A stretch of DNA of 42,837 nucleotides from an uncultured Faecalibacterium sp. (GCA_902463235.1 CABQER010000006.1:1-42837); one strand, 5' to 3'. Positions 21,347 to 30,453 are shown, numbered from the stretch's first letter. Made by a program: numbers and translations. Notes: generated by a model from the sequence alone, not told the origin.

Positions 21347-22787
21347 GGGCAGACCCATCGTGTGGAGGCCGCAACCGAGGCAGCGGGCGTTTATGGCACG
21401 GTGCGAGGACGAAGCGCTGTACGGCGGGGCTGCGGGCGGCGGAAAGAGCGACGCGCTGGTGATCGAGGCGCTGCGGCAGGTGGATGTGCCGAACTATCGG
21501 GCACTAATCCTGCGCAAGACCTTTCCGCAGCTGCGGGAGCTGATCGACAAGACGATGCAGTACTACAAGCCCGCCTTCCCCAAGGCAAGGTACAACTCTT
21601 CGGCGCACTGCTGGACGTTTCCCAGCGGGGCAAAGATCTATTTCGGATCCATGTTCCGCGCGCAGGATAAGTACAACTACCAAGGCCAGCAATATGACTT
21701 TATCGGGGTGGACGAGCTGACGCACTTCACATGGGAGGAATACAGCTATCTCATGAGCCGCAACAGACCCAGCGGCCCGGGCACACAGGTGTACATCCGG
21801 GCAACGGCCAACCCCGGCGGTGTAGGACACGGCTGGGTGAAGGCGCGGTTCATCAGCCCGGCACCACCGGGCACCCGGATAGTGCAGCTGGTGGACGTGA
21901 AAAAGCCGGACGGCAGCGTTGAAAAGATGCGGCGCACGAGGATCTTTATCCCATCGACCATCTTTGACAACCCGGCGCTGCTGAAAAACGACCCGGGATA
22001 TCTGAACAACTTAGCAAGCTTACCGGAGGCCGAAAAGCAGGCGCTTTTGTACGGCAGCTGGGACAGCTTTAGCGGGCAGGTATTTACCGAGTGGCGCAAC
22101 GACCCGGCGCACTACGAGGACCAGCGGTGGACCCATGTGATCAAGCCTTTCCGCATTCCGGCGCACTGGCACATCTGGCGCGGGTACGACTTTGGTTATT
22201 CCAAGCCGTTCTCGGTGGGGTGGTATGCAGCGGACGAGGAAGGGCGGCTGTACCGGATCAAGGAGCTGTACGGCTGCACCGGCACGCCCAACGAGGGACT
22301 GCGCATCGACCCGGTGGAGCAGGCAAGGCGCATCCGGGAGGCAGAGCAGAACGACCCGATGCTGAAGGGCAGGGTGATCCAAGGGGTGGCAGACCCGGCT
22401 ATCTTTAACGAAAGCCAGGGCGAGAGCATCGCGCAGATGCAGGAGAAGTACCCGTACTTTGTGACGTGGAGGCCGGGCGACCACACCCGCATTGCGGGCA
22501 AGATGCAGCTGCACTACCGGCTGGCATTTGACGCGGAGGGGCGGCCGATGTTTCAGGTGTTTGACACTTGCAGGCATTTTATCCGCACCATCCCGAACCT
22601 TGTGTACGACGAGAGCAACGTGGAGGACATTGACACCACGCAGGAGGACCACATCTACGACGAGTGCCGGTATGTGCTGATGGAAAACCCCATCAGTCCC
22701 CGGCAGGTGCGCAAAGAGACGGTGCTGCGGGACGACCCGCTGGACATGGACGCGCGCCGCAGCCCTACCCGGGTGATGCGGGTATAA
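21327..22787 (+). CDS. terL: Terminase large subunit
   Basis: The 486-residue packaging motor pumps DNA into the prohead and cuts it. The ATPase domain has a Walker A GGAAGGGKS (33-41), a Walker B FIGVDE (125-130) and a coupling motif region IRATANPGG. The nuclease domain follows, with an early RNase-H-like acidic site at WRGYDFGYSKPFSVGW and later acidic residues (GVADPAIF, DIDTTQEDHIYDECRY). Length is typical. CAGGAGGTAG precedes the ATG, inside the end of terS. This is the most reliable phage hallmark in the window. Confidence 0.96.
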   Translation: MAAGRYKGRPIVWRPQPRQRAFMARCEDEALYGGAAGGGKSDALVIEALRQVDVPNYRALILRKTFPQLRELIDKTMQYYKPAFPKARYNSSAHCWTFPSGAKIYFGSMFRAQDKYNYQGQQYDFIGVDELTHFTWEEYSYLMSRNRPSGPGTQVYIRATANPGGVGHGWVKARFISPAPPGTRIVQLVDVKKPDGSVEKMRRTRIFIPSTIFDNPALLKNDPGYLNNLASLPEAEKQALLYGSWDSFSGQVFTEWRNDPAHYEDQRWTHVIKPFRIPAHWHIWRGYDFGYSKPFSVGWYAADEEGRLYRIKELYGCTGTPNEGLRIDPVEQARRIREAEQNDPMLKGRVIQGVADPAIFNESQGESIAQMQEKYPYFVTWRPGDHTRIAGKMQLHYRLAFDAEGRPMFQVFDTCRHFIRTIPNLVYDESNVEDIDTTQEDHIYDECRYVLMENPISPRQVRKETVLRDDPLDMDARRSPTRVMRV

Positions 22788-22802
22788 GCAGAAGGAGAAG
22801 CG

Positions 22803-24911
22803 ATGACAGGAAGATACGAGGGACAGCAGCCGAACACCGAACAGGACGGGGAGAAGCTGCTGCGGATCATGGCGATGGCGGCCAAGGCGGCCGGGGCGCA
22901 GCAGGTACCGGCGGACACAAGACCCGCAGAAGCGAACCCCGGCGGCATGAGCGAAGGAGACCGGATGGTGAGCACCGCGAGACCCGGCACCGGGAGGGAC
23001 GATGCCATGCAGAACCTTTTGGGCGATGCGGACGGGAGCGCACCGGTGAGCGCGGATGCGGAGACGGTGATCGGGCCGGAAGAGATAGCTAAGGCGGGAG
23101 AGATCCTGCAGCGGTACAAGACCGGCAAGGCGGCGCTGGACAAGCGGATCATTGAAAACGAACTGTGGTTCCGGCTGGGGCACTGGAAGAACTACCAGAA
23201 CAAGATGATGGAGGGAAAGCCGCAGCCTTCCAGCGGGTGGCTGTTCAACAGCATTGCCAACAAGCACGCGGACGCCATGGACAACTACCCGGAACCGAAC
23301 GTGCTGCCGCGAGCGGCGGACGACGAGGAGACGGCGAGGACCCTTTCCAAGGTGATCCCGGCGGTGCTGGAGCAGTGCAACTACGAGCAGGTGTACAGCG
23401 ATACATGGTGGCGCAAGCTCAAGACCGGTACCGGTGTGAAGGGCATCTTCTGGGACCCGGTGCTGCGGGAAGGGCTGGGTGACATCAGCATCCAGAGCGT
23501 GAACCTGCTGATGCTGTACTGGGAACCGGGGGTGGAGGACATTCAGCAGTCGCCGCACCTGTTCAGTCTGAGCCTTGAGGACAACGAGCAGCTGATCGGG
23601 CGCTTCCCGCAGATGGAGGGGCACACCGGCAAGGGGCTGGACGTGGGGCAGTACATCCACGATGACAGCATTGACACCACCGACAAGAGTGTGGTGGTGG
23701 ACTGGTACTACAAGAAGGCACAGCCCGGCGGACAGACGGTGCTGCACTACTGCAAGTACTGCAACGGCGTGGTGCTGTATGCCAGCGAGAACGACCCGCA
23801 GCTGGCGCAGCGGGGCTTTTACGACCACGGGAAATACCCCTTTGTATTTGACCCGCTGTTCATGGAGGAGGATTCCCCGGCGGGATTTGGGTACATCGAC
23901 GTGATGAAGGACACCCAGACCGCCATTGACGAGATGAACCACGCCATGGACGAGAACGTGAAGCTGGCGGCAAAGCAGCGCTTTGTGCTGAGCGACACGG
24001 CGGGGGTGAACGAGAAAGAGCTGGCGGACTTTAGCAAGGACATCGTGCACGTTGTGGGGCGGCTGAACAGTGACAGCTTTATGCCGCTGCAGACGAACGT
24101 GTTGAGCGGCAACTGCATGAACTACCGGGATGCCCGGGTGAGCGAGCTGAAGGAAGTGAGCGGCAACCGGGACGTGAGCCAGGGCGGCACCACCAGCGGC
24201 CTGACCGCTGCCAGCGCTATTGCGGCGTTACAGGAGGCGGGCAGCAAGCTGAGCCGGGATATGCTGAAGAGCGCGTACCGGGCGTTTGCGAAGGAGTGCT
24301 ACCTGATCATTGAGCTGATGCGGCAGTTCTACGACGAGCAGCGGGTATACCGCATTACCGGCGAGAGCGGCGGGGTGGAGTATGCCACCTTCAGCGCGCA
24401 GCAGCTGCGCGGGGTGCCCGGCGGCGTTGTGGGCGGAGTGCAGCTGGGCGACCACGAGCCGGTGTTCGACATTACGGTGAGCGCGGCGAAGAAGAGCACC
24501 TTCAGCCGCCTTTCCCAGAACGAGACGGCGAAGGAATGCTACCAGCTGGGATTTTTTGCACCGGCGAACGCGGACGCGGCGCTGGCTGCGCTGGACATGA
24601 TGGACTTTGAAGGCATTGAGAAGGTACGGGAGCGGGTGAGCCAGAACGGCACGCTGTACCAGCAGCTGCAGCAGATGGCAGCACAGCTGCAGAAGATGGC
24701 CGCCATTATCGACAGCCAGAACGGGACGAACGTTGCCGCAGCGGCAAGTGCAGCCGGACAGGCGGCGGGTGCTGCGGGCGGCGGGAGCGGTGGCAGCACA
24801 GGCGCAAAGACCAGCACCAACAGCTTGGGCGGTGCTGTGGGAGGCAGCGACAACAGCCTTTCCACGCAGGCAGCCCGGCGGGCGATGGACGTGAACAACC
24901 CGAACAAGTAA
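22803..24911 (+). CDS. Portal protein, P22-like
   Basis: The 702-residue portal forms the dodecameric ring through which DNA enters and leaves the capsid. The order fits P22-type portals: an N-terminal variable part to about residue 95, a clip/stem domain with WFRLGHWKNYQNKMM and NSIANKHADAMDNYPEPNVL, the central wing region (VNLLMLYWEPGVEDIQQS, VVDWYYKK) and a conserved DTQTAIDEMNHAMDENVKLA followed by SGLTAASAIAALQEAGSKLS. The C-terminus is a helical barrel-like region ending in a low-complexity Gly/Ala/Ser tail. AAGGAG precedes the ATG. A large P22-type portal indicates a short-tailed phage. Confidence 0.9.
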   Translation: MTGRYEGQQPNTEQDGEKLLRIMAMAAKAAGAQQVPADTRPAEANPGGMSEGDRMVSTARPGTGRDDAMQNLLGDADGSAPVSADAETVIGPEEIAKAGEILQRYKTGKAALDKRIIENELWFRLGHWKNYQNKMMEGKPQPSSGWLFNSIANKHADAMDNYPEPNVLPRAADDEETARTLSKVIPAVLEQCNYEQVYSDTWWRKLKTGTGVKGIFWDPVLREGLGDISIQSVNLLMLYWEPGVEDIQQSPHLFSLSLEDNEQLIGRFPQMEGHTGKGLDVGQYIHDDSIDTTDKSVVVDWYYKKAQPGGQTVLHYCKYCNGVVLYASENDPQLAQRGFYDHGKYPFVFDPLFMEEDSPAGFGYIDVMKDTQTAIDEMNHAMDENVKLAAKQRFVLSDTAGVNEKELADFSKDIVHVVGRLNSDSFMPLQTNVLSGNCMNYRDARVSELKEVSGNRDVSQGGTTSGLTAASAIAALQEAGSKLSRDMLKSAYRAFAKECYLIIELMRQFYDEQRVYRITGESGGVEYATFSAQQLRGVPGGVVGGVQLGDHEPVFDITVSAAKKSTFSRLSQNETAKECYQLGFFAPANADAALAALDMMDFEGIEKVRERVSQNGTLYQQLQQMAAQLQKMAAIIDSQNGTNVAAAASAAGQAAGAAGGGSGGSTGAKTSTNSLGGAVGGSDNSLSTQAARRAMDVNNPNK

Positions 24912-24923
24912 AGGAGAAATAAT

Positions 24924-26336
24924 ATGATCGAAGCAAGTGTGATGCGCACGGTATGGAACGACGGCAAGACCGGCTACGAGGTGAAGGCAAAGGGCCATGC
25001 GGGCGCGGGAAAGTACGGGCAGGACATTGTATGCGCAGCGGTGAGCTGCCTGATGCAGACCCTTGCCAACGAGGTGGAGACGGCAGCGCGGGCAGGCCTT
25101 GTGGCGCTGGGCGCTGTGGCACACGGTGAGGGCTGGATGCGCGTGGAGGTGACCCCGACCCATGAGAGCTGCGACATGGTGGAAGCATGGGTGGAGCTGG
25201 TACAGGACGGACTGGACGCGCTGGCAGAGAGCTACCCGGAGAACGTGAAGCTTGAGGTGAACATGGTGTTTGCGGACGGCAAGGCACCGGACCCGGCACA
25301 GCTGCCGGACATGGTGGACGGGAAGATGAACCTGCAGCTGTTTGCAGATGGTGGTGACGCTGGTAGTGCTGCTGCCGGAGAGGGCGGCGCAGAGGCAGCC
25401 CCGGCGGTGCAGGAACCGGCATTGCGTCCGGCACAGGAGCGGCTGGCGCGGCGCAGCGGTGCGCTGCGGGGCAAGGCAAGCCCGGCGGCACCGGAACACA
25501 AGCCGGGAAGCGAACCGGCACAGGAGCCGCAGCCGCAGGAAGGTGAGAACCCGACCGAGGAGAAGCCGCAGGAGCAGAAGGCGGAAAAGACCCCGGAGGA
25601 AAAGCGCAAGGCCTTTGGGGAGCTGGTGCGGGACGGCGGCGAGTACAGCGAAATTTTCAATGAACTGCTGCATCAGGCCATCATCAAGGCGGGTGAGGCG
25701 GTGCACGCCGACCCCAAGGCGGCTGCGCTGCGTCAGGCGCTGAGCGAGGCCTACGGCGTGGACGGCGAGGACGTAGACGGACTGATCGAGGCCGTGAAGA
25801 ACGGCAAGGTGAAGGACGATGCCTACTACGAGGAGCTTGCGCAGCAGCGGGGTGTGAGCGTGAAGACGGCGCGGGAGCTGGACAAGATGGAAAGTGACCT
25901 GCGCAGAGCCAACGACCAGAACGCAAAGCTGCAGGCAGCACAGCAGGAGGCAGCGCGGCAGCAGCGGGCGGCACAGATCCGGGCACAGTGGGATGCCGAG
26001 GCTGCGCAGCTGAAAGCCCAGTACCCGGACTTTGATCTGGGTGAGGTGCTGGCGAACGAACAGGTGGGGGAGCTGATGCGGCGGGGCGTGAGCCTGCCGG
26101 ACGCATACCGGGCGGCCTACTTTAACCACATTATGGAGCAGGCCACCGCACGCACCGCCCAGACCGTGGAGCAGGGCGTGACGGCGCGGATCCAGCAGCG
26201 GGCGGCGAGACCCGGCGAGAACGGCACCCGCCCCGGCGGCGCGGTGACCACCAAGTTTGACATCAGCAACACCACCCGCCGACAGCGGGAGGAGCTGGAA
26301 CGCCGGGCACGGCGGGGAGAGAAGATCGTACTGTGA
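24924..26336 (+). CDS. Prp cysteine protease fused to phage scaffold protein
   Basis: Residues 1-115 match the ribosomal-processing cysteine protease Prp: KGHAGAGKYGQDIVCAAVSC holds the His25/Cys37 dyad with the 12-residue spacing of known Prp, and the domain ends with LDALAESYPENVKLEV. Prp trims the N-terminus of ribosomal protein L27 in Firmicutes and cuts scaffold and capsid of some staphylococcal phages. Residues 135-141 read MNLQLFA, the Prp target pattern. After it come a low-complexity Ala/Glu/Pro linker and a scaffold-like region with coiled coils (DKMESDLRRANDQNAKLQAA) and a basic C-terminal end (REELERRARRGEKIVL), typical for scaffold-capsid contact. The frame is continuous, so this is a true fusion. 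An ATG at 25326 could also start free scaffold. Confidence 0.85.
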   Translation: MIEASVMRTVWNDGKTGYEVKAKGHAGAGKYGQDIVCAAVSCLMQTLANEVETAARAGLVALGAVAHGEGWMRVEVTPTHESCDMVEAWVELVQDGLDALAESYPENVKLEVNMVFADGKAPDPAQLPDMVDGKMNLQLFADGGDAGSAAAGEGGAEAAPAVQEPALRPAQERLARRSGALRGKASPAAPEHKPGSEPAQEPQPQEGENPTEEKPQEQKAEKTPEEKRKAFGELVRDGGEYSEIFNELLHQAIIKAGEAVHADPKAAALRQALSEAYGVDGEDVDGLIEAVKNGKVKDDAYYEELAQQRGVSVKTARELDKMESDLRRANDQNAKLQAAQQEAARQQRAAQIRAQWDAEAAQLKAQYPDFDLGEVLANEQVGELMRRGVSLPDAYRAAYFNHIMEQATARTAQTVEQGVTARIQQRAARPGENGTRPGGAVTTKFDISNTTRRQREELERRARRGEKIVL

Positions 26337-26387
26337 TTTCCCACGCGAGGGCGTGAGAGAGATAAATCTTTGAAGGAGGACACAAGA

Positions 26388-27419
26388 ATGAAGTGGAAGA
26401 AGATGAACCTGCAGCAGTTTGCGGATGCCCACGAGCAGCTGCAGAACACCACCGGCTCCAGCGGTATGACCGCGGAGATGAAGACCTTTTACGAGAAGCG
26501 CCTGATCGATCAGGCGTTGCCTGCGCTGGTGCATGACCAGTTTGGCGACAGCTACCCCATTCCGGCGAACAATGGCAAGACCATTGAGTTTCGCAAGTAT
26601 GAGGCACTGCCGAAAGCGACCACCCCGCTGACCGAGGGCGTGACCCCGGAAGGCCAGGCACTGACCGTGAGCACGGTGACCGCTGAGGTGCACCAGTACG
26701 GCGGCTGGGTGCCCCTGACCGACATGGTGCAGATGACCACCATCGACAACAACGTGGTGCAGGCTACCAGCGTGCTGGCGAGCCAGTCCGGCAGAACCAT
26801 GGACACCATTGTGCGGGATATCCTGTGCGGCGGCACCAACGTGATCTATGCACCCAAGATCGGCGCGGGCGGCGTGGAGACGGCGGTGACCAGCCGTGCA
26901 GGTCTGGACAAGACTGCACAGCTGACCGTGGATCTGATCGATCAGGCGGTGGCGCAGCTGAAGGTGCAGAACGCAGACCCTGTGGGCAACGCAGGCGGCA
27001 GCTATGTGTGCATCATCCATCCGTATGCCGCCTACGACATCAAGCGCGACCCCAACTGGGTGGAGGCCCACAAGTACGCGAGCCCCGAGGAGATCTTTGA
27101 GGGCGAGATCGGCAAGATCAACAACGTACGCTTTGTGGAGACCAGCGAAGCAAAGATCTGGAAGGGCACCGGCTGCCCGGAGGGCCTTGCGGTGTTCGGC
27201 ACGCTGGTGCTGGGCGCACACGCCTACGCCACCACCGAACTGGAGGGCGGCGGCCTGCAGCACATCGTGAAGCAGTTGGGCTACGGCGACGACCCGCTGA
27301 ACCAGCGCGCGTCCGTGGGCTGGAAGGCCGTAAAGACCGCAGAGCGCCTGAGCGAGCAGTACATGGTGCGCATTGAGAGCTGCTCTGAACGGTACAGCGC
27401 AAAGGCACAGGCGAACTGA
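26388..27419 (+). CDS. Major capsid protein, N4-gp56 family
   Basis: The 343-residue protein matches the N4-gp56-type HK97-fold major capsid: FYEKRLIDQALPALVHDQFG, PLTEGVTPEGQALTVSTVTA, VHQYGGWVPLTDMVQMTTID and RTMDTIVRDILCGGTNVIYA occur in the usual order. The leader MKWKKMNLQQFADAHEQ contains a Prp cleavage motif, with a predicted cut before Ala12. The ATG at 26388 is chosen because AAGGAGG lies 8 nt upstream; the earlier TTG at 26370 lies upstream of that ribosome site. It follows the protease-scaffold gene with a 51-nt gap and precedes a GC-rich hairpin at 27424-27440. Confidence 0.92.
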   Translation: MKWKKMNLQQFADAHEQLQNTTGSSGMTAEMKTFYEKRLIDQALPALVHDQFGDSYPIPANNGKTIEFRKYEALPKATTPLTEGVTPEGQALTVSTVTAEVHQYGGWVPLTDMVQMTTIDNNVVQATSVLASQSGRTMDTIVRDILCGGTNVIYAPKIGAGGVETAVTSRAGLDKTAQLTVDLIDQAVAQLKVQNADPVGNAGGSYVCIIHPYAAYDIKRDPNWVEAHKYASPEEIFEGEIGKINNVRFVETSEAKIWKGTGCPEGLAVFGTLVLGAHAYATTELEGGGLQHIVKQLGYGDDPLNQRASVGWKAVKTAERLSEQYMVRIESCSERYSAKAQAN

Positions 27420-27441
27420 GAAAAGCCGCCCGGCGGGCGGC

Positions 27442-27503
27442 ATGATGTGCTGCGCAATGAGGTTTGCTCATTTCCTAGGGGCAAATGATGTGCTGCGCAA
27501 TGA
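27442..27503. repeat. Direct repeat after the capsid gene
   Basis: ATGATGTGCTGCGCAATGA occurs at 27442-27460 and again at 27485-27503 (period 43), with a third partial, hairpin-forming variant at 27501-27522. It lies in the non-coding gap between the capsid gene and the gene at 27539. Confidence 0.7.
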
Positions 27504-27538
27504 TGTGCGCTGCGGCGCATGAAGAAGGGAGAATTAAA

Positions 27539-27847
27539 ATGGCAGAGAAGAAGGCAGCGGTGCAGGCGGAAAAACCTGCGGAGGACGTGGGCACCAAGGC
27601 GGTGCAGGCGGAAAAGCCCAAGACGGAGATCATTCATCTGTTCAAGGACAACGGCCGGTATTCCGGCGCACGCTTTGTGAGCGTGAACGGCGAGGCGTAT
27701 CTGATCCAGCGCGGTGTGGACGTGGAAGTGCCTGCGGCGGTGGCCGAGGTGCTGCGCCACAGCGAGGAGATGGACAACGCAGCAAATGAGAAGATCGCGG
27801 CGGCGGTTGCAAAAGCGCAGGACGTACCTGCATTGCAGCGGCTGTAA
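27539..27847 (+). CDS. Hypothetical virion-region protein, 102 residues
   Basis: The N-terminus has a short internal repeat (AAVQAEKPAED and KAVQAEKPKTE), then a compact alpha/beta part (HLFKDNGRYSGARFVSVNGE, AYLIQRGVDVEVPAAVAEVL) and a helical end. The gene lies between the capsid and head-completion genes; related small proteins in other podoviruses are unassigned. AAGGGAGAA precedes the ATG. A decoration or head-assembly role is possible. Confidence 0.65.
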   Translation: MAEKKAAVQAEKPAEDVGTKAVQAEKPKTEIIHLFKDNGRYSGARFVSVNGEAYLIQRGVDVEVPAAVAEVLRHSEEMDNAANEKIAAAVAKAQDVPALQRL

Positions 27848-27910
27848 GACCGCCCGGCGGCATTGTGCCGCAGCTTGCTGGCAAGTTACCGGCAAGTTAA
27901 AACGGATAGA

Positions 27911-27949
27911 CACCCGGTACGGCAGGCACATGCTGTGCCGGGTGTTTTT
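27911..27949 (+). terminator. Terminator-like hairpin inside the morphogenesis operon
   Basis: CACCCGG (27911-27917) pairs with CCGGGTG (27938-27944), with further pairing inside, and is followed by TTTTTGG. It lies between the genes at 27539 and 27969 and would reduce read-through, lowering expression of tail genes relative to capsid. Confidence 0.6.
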
Positions 27950-27968
27950 GGTAGAAAGGAGAAATGAT

Positions 27969-28355
27969 ATGACGGCGGGGATGGCGGTAGAGATGGCCGA
28001 CGGGATGCGGCCGAATAACGACTTTGACGACCGACTGAAACAGAACTGGCTGCGGGAATGCGATGCGCGGCTGCGCAAAACGGTGGTGGAGCGCTCAAGC
28101 TGCGGGGACTTTGACGCAATGGGCGCGGACGTGAGCTGGTGGGACGGGCTGGAGTACGACACCGAGCTGATGGTGCCGGAAGCCTTTGCGGGGAGCATTT
28201 ACCCGCACTGGCTGTGCGCACAGATGGATCTGGCGCTGGGCGAGACGGCGCGGGCTGCCAACGAGATGCAGCTGTATGCGGACGCGGTGCAGGAGTTTGC
28301 GGCGTGGATGCGGCGCACCTACGCACCGGCGGGCGGGGCGCAGTGGAGGTACTGA
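27969..28355 (+). CDS. Probable head-completion / head-tail adaptor protein
   Basis: This 128-residue, mostly helical protein (DDRLKQNWLRECDARLRKTV, LDLALGETARAANEMQLYAD, AVQEFAAWMRRTY) follows the capsid genes at the place where P22-like phages encode the DNA-stabilisation adaptor (gp4-like). The sequence itself is not a recognised family, so this call is mainly positional. AAAGGAG is 7 nt before the ATG. Confidence 0.5.
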   Translation: MTAGMAVEMADGMRPNNDFDDRLKQNWLRECDARLRKTVVERSSCGDFDAMGADVSWWDGLEYDTELMVPEAFAGSIYPHWLCAQMDLALGETARAANEMQLYADAVQEFAAWMRRTYAPAGGAQWRY

Positions 28356-28356
28356 G

Positions 28357-30258
28357 ATGCTGGACGGGACGAAGTTGAACGTGCTTTCGGGCGCAAGGCA
28401 GCTGCTGCGGGCGTTCGGGGGCTTAAACGAGACCTACGGGTGCAGCGAGGCGGAGCTGAGCGGGAGCATGAATTTTTCCAGCCGGGGATACCCGGCATTA
28501 CAGACGCGGAAGCCCCGGCGGCGGGTACGGCAGATGCAGCGGATGAACGGAGCATACCATTTGAACGGAATGCTGCTGTGCTGCGGAACGGGGCTGGAGT
28601 ACACGCCGGACGACGGCAAGGAGACCGTGGTGCTGGAGAACGTGCTGACCGACGACCGGAAGGAACTGGTGGGCATGGGCACGCGGGTGCTGATCTGGCC
28701 GGACAAGATGAGCTTTGACACCGAGACTGGAGAACTGAGCGCACTGGGTGCGGCATGGGCGCTGGGTGATGGCACGGTGTATGTGTACCCCTGCGATGCG
28801 GAGGGCAGCACCTACGAGGGGGTGCCTACCGGAGAAACGGAGCCGGAAAGCCCAAAGGACGGACAGCTGTTTTTAAAGACCGGCGAGAGCGGGAAGGTGT
28901 ACGCAAGCGACGGCGTGCTGGAAAGGTACAGCGAGAAGGCCGGGAAGTGGGTGCAGATCCTGCTGGAATATGTGAAGCTGGCGGTGCCAGAGCTTGCAGG
29001 CGTGATCCGCGCCGGGGACACGGTGACAGTACAGGGTGTTCCGGTGCAGGTGCGGGAAGCGCTGGGCGGGCTTATCGGGGACAAGGTGGTGCTGACGGCG
29101 GTGGACAAGGCCGCAGAACCTTTTGCCCTTGTGATGGCAATGGAGCGCACCGGGGTGAGCGAGCGGTTTTACGGCAGCTGGGTGCTGCGGCGCGGGCAGT
29201 GCAGCTGGCGCAGCGAGGATATGCTGCGCACCGAAAACGAGAGCACCGGGGAGAGTATGACGCTGGAGCGGCGGGTGCCGGAGCTGGATTTTGTGACCGA
29301 GTGCGACAACCGGGTGTGGGGGTGCAGCAAAAAGGAGAACGTGATCTACGGCTGTGCACTGGGTGACCCCACCAACTGGTACAGCTATCAGGGCACGGCG
29401 GCGGACAGCTACGCGGTGACCGTGGGCAGCGACGGGCCGTTTACGGCGGCGGCAAGCTGCCTTGGGTATGTGCTGTTTTTTAAAGAAAACTGCATCCACC
29501 GGCTGTACGGCACAAAGCCCAGCGAGTACCGGCTTTCCAGCGTGCGGTGCCGGGGTGTGGCGGCGAACGCAGGGCACAGCCTGTGCGTGATCGCGGAGAC
29601 GCTGTATTACCTTTCGACCGACGGGGTGATGGCGTGGGACGGCAGTTTGCCGGTAAAGGTATCGGCGGCGCTGGACCCGGGACGGATGCAGGGGGTGGAG
29701 TGGACGGCGGCAGGGTATCTGGATACAAGGTACTACCTGTACCTGCGGCAGAAAGACGACCCGGCGGGGCGGCTATTGGTGTACGACACCGAAAAGGGAC
29801 TGTGGCATGAGGAGGGCGCGGCAGGCCGGGAGATGGCAAGCAGCGGGCGGCAGCTGTACCTGTGGGACGGGAGCAGCCTGTGGGCGGCAGAACCTGACCG
29901 GGAGGCAGACAGCGACCCGGCGGCGCTGGACGCAGTGCAGTTTGAGGCGGTGAGCGGCGACATTGGCATGAGCGTGCCGGACGACAAGTATGTGAGCCGG
30001 GTGACGCTGCGGATGGACGCAGAGGGCACGGGGCTTGTGACGCTGGCGGTAAGCTATGACGGAGCACCCTTTGAGAAGGTGGCAACATGCGCGGCGAAGG
30101 GCAGCCACGAGAGGCTGAACCTGCCGTTTGAGCCAAGACGGTTCGACACCATGCGCATCCGGCTGACAGGAAAAGGGCAGATGACCCTGCGCAGCCTTGC
30201 GCTGACGCTGGCAGACAGCAGCGGCGCACGGGTGCAGGGGGCAAGGCCGAGAAAATAG
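28357..30258 (+). CDS. Tail hub / DNA-stabilisation protein, P22 gp10-like
   Basis: This 633-residue, beta-rich protein has repeated strand-turn units (YHLNGMLLCCGTGLEY, DGTVYVYPCD, NRVWGCSKKENVIYGCALGD, CLGYVLFFKENCIHRLYG, LYYLSTDGVMAWDG, YLDTRYYLYLR), suggesting a beta-propeller as in P22 gp10-type tail adaptor proteins that join the portal to the tail needle or fibres. The C-terminal 100 residues look like a separate beta domain. GGAGG precedes the ATG at 28357, one base after the previous stop. In this short-tailed phage it would form the tail tube base. Confidence 0.7.
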   Translation: MLDGTKLNVLSGARQLLRAFGGLNETYGCSEAELSGSMNFSSRGYPALQTRKPRRRVRQMQRMNGAYHLNGMLLCCGTGLEYTPDDGKETVVLENVLTDDRKELVGMGTRVLIWPDKMSFDTETGELSALGAAWALGDGTVYVYPCDAEGSTYEGVPTGETEPESPKDGQLFLKTGESGKVYASDGVLERYSEKAGKWVQILLEYVKLAVPELAGVIRAGDTVTVQGVPVQVREALGGLIGDKVVLTAVDKAAEPFALVMAMERTGVSERFYGSWVLRRGQCSWRSEDMLRTENESTGESMTLERRVPELDFVTECDNRVWGCSKKENVIYGCALGDPTNWYSYQGTAADSYAVTVGSDGPFTAAASCLGYVLFFKENCIHRLYGTKPSEYRLSSVRCRGVAANAGHSLCVIAETLYYLSTDGVMAWDGSLPVKVSAALDPGRMQGVEWTAAGYLDTRYYLYLRQKDDPAGRLLVYDTEKGLWHEEGAAGREMASSGRQLYLWDGSSLWAAEPDREADSDPAALDAVQFEAVSGDIGMSVPDDKYVSRVTLRMDAEGTGLVTLAVSYDGAPFEKVATCAAKGSHERLNLPFEPRRFDTMRIRLTGKGQMTLRSLALTLADSSGARVQGARPRK

Positions 30259-30270
30259 GGAGGAGAAGCT

Positions 30271-30453
30271 ATGGCAAGTTTAGCGGGGCTGAGCGGCATA
30301 GCGATGCCGCAGTTCGGGGACAAGATGGACCCGGAGGACGCAAGGGCACTGAAGAACTATTTATACCAGCTGACAGATCAGCTGGAATATGTGTTGACGA
30401 ACCTGAGCAGTGAAAACATGAACGAGGAATTTTTGAAGAAGGTGGAGAAATGA
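30271..30453 (+). CDS. Small virion-region protein, 60 residues
   Basis: This is a short protein with one amphipathic helix (EDARALKNYLYQLTDQLEYV). GGGAGGAG precedes the ATG, and the end overlaps the next gene by 4 nt. No family is recognised; small helical proteins at this place in podovirus operons are usually of unknown role. Confidence 0.65.
   Translation: MASLAGLSGIAMPQFGDKMDPEDARALKNYLYQLTDQLEYVLTNLSSENMNEEFLKKVEK

Noticed and set aside
22020..24050. 676-codon leftward frame opposite terL and portal
   Set aside because: Same cause: shadow of strongly supported genes, with low-complexity composition.
26370..26387. TTG start for the capsid protein
   Set aside because: It lies upstream of the AAGGAGG ribosome site that serves the ATG at 26388.
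24228..27443. 1071-codon leftward frame opposite portal, scaffold and capsid genes
   Set aside because: Antisense shadow in G+C-rich DNA; Leu/His/Arg-rich composition, no motif, and the forward genes have clear families.
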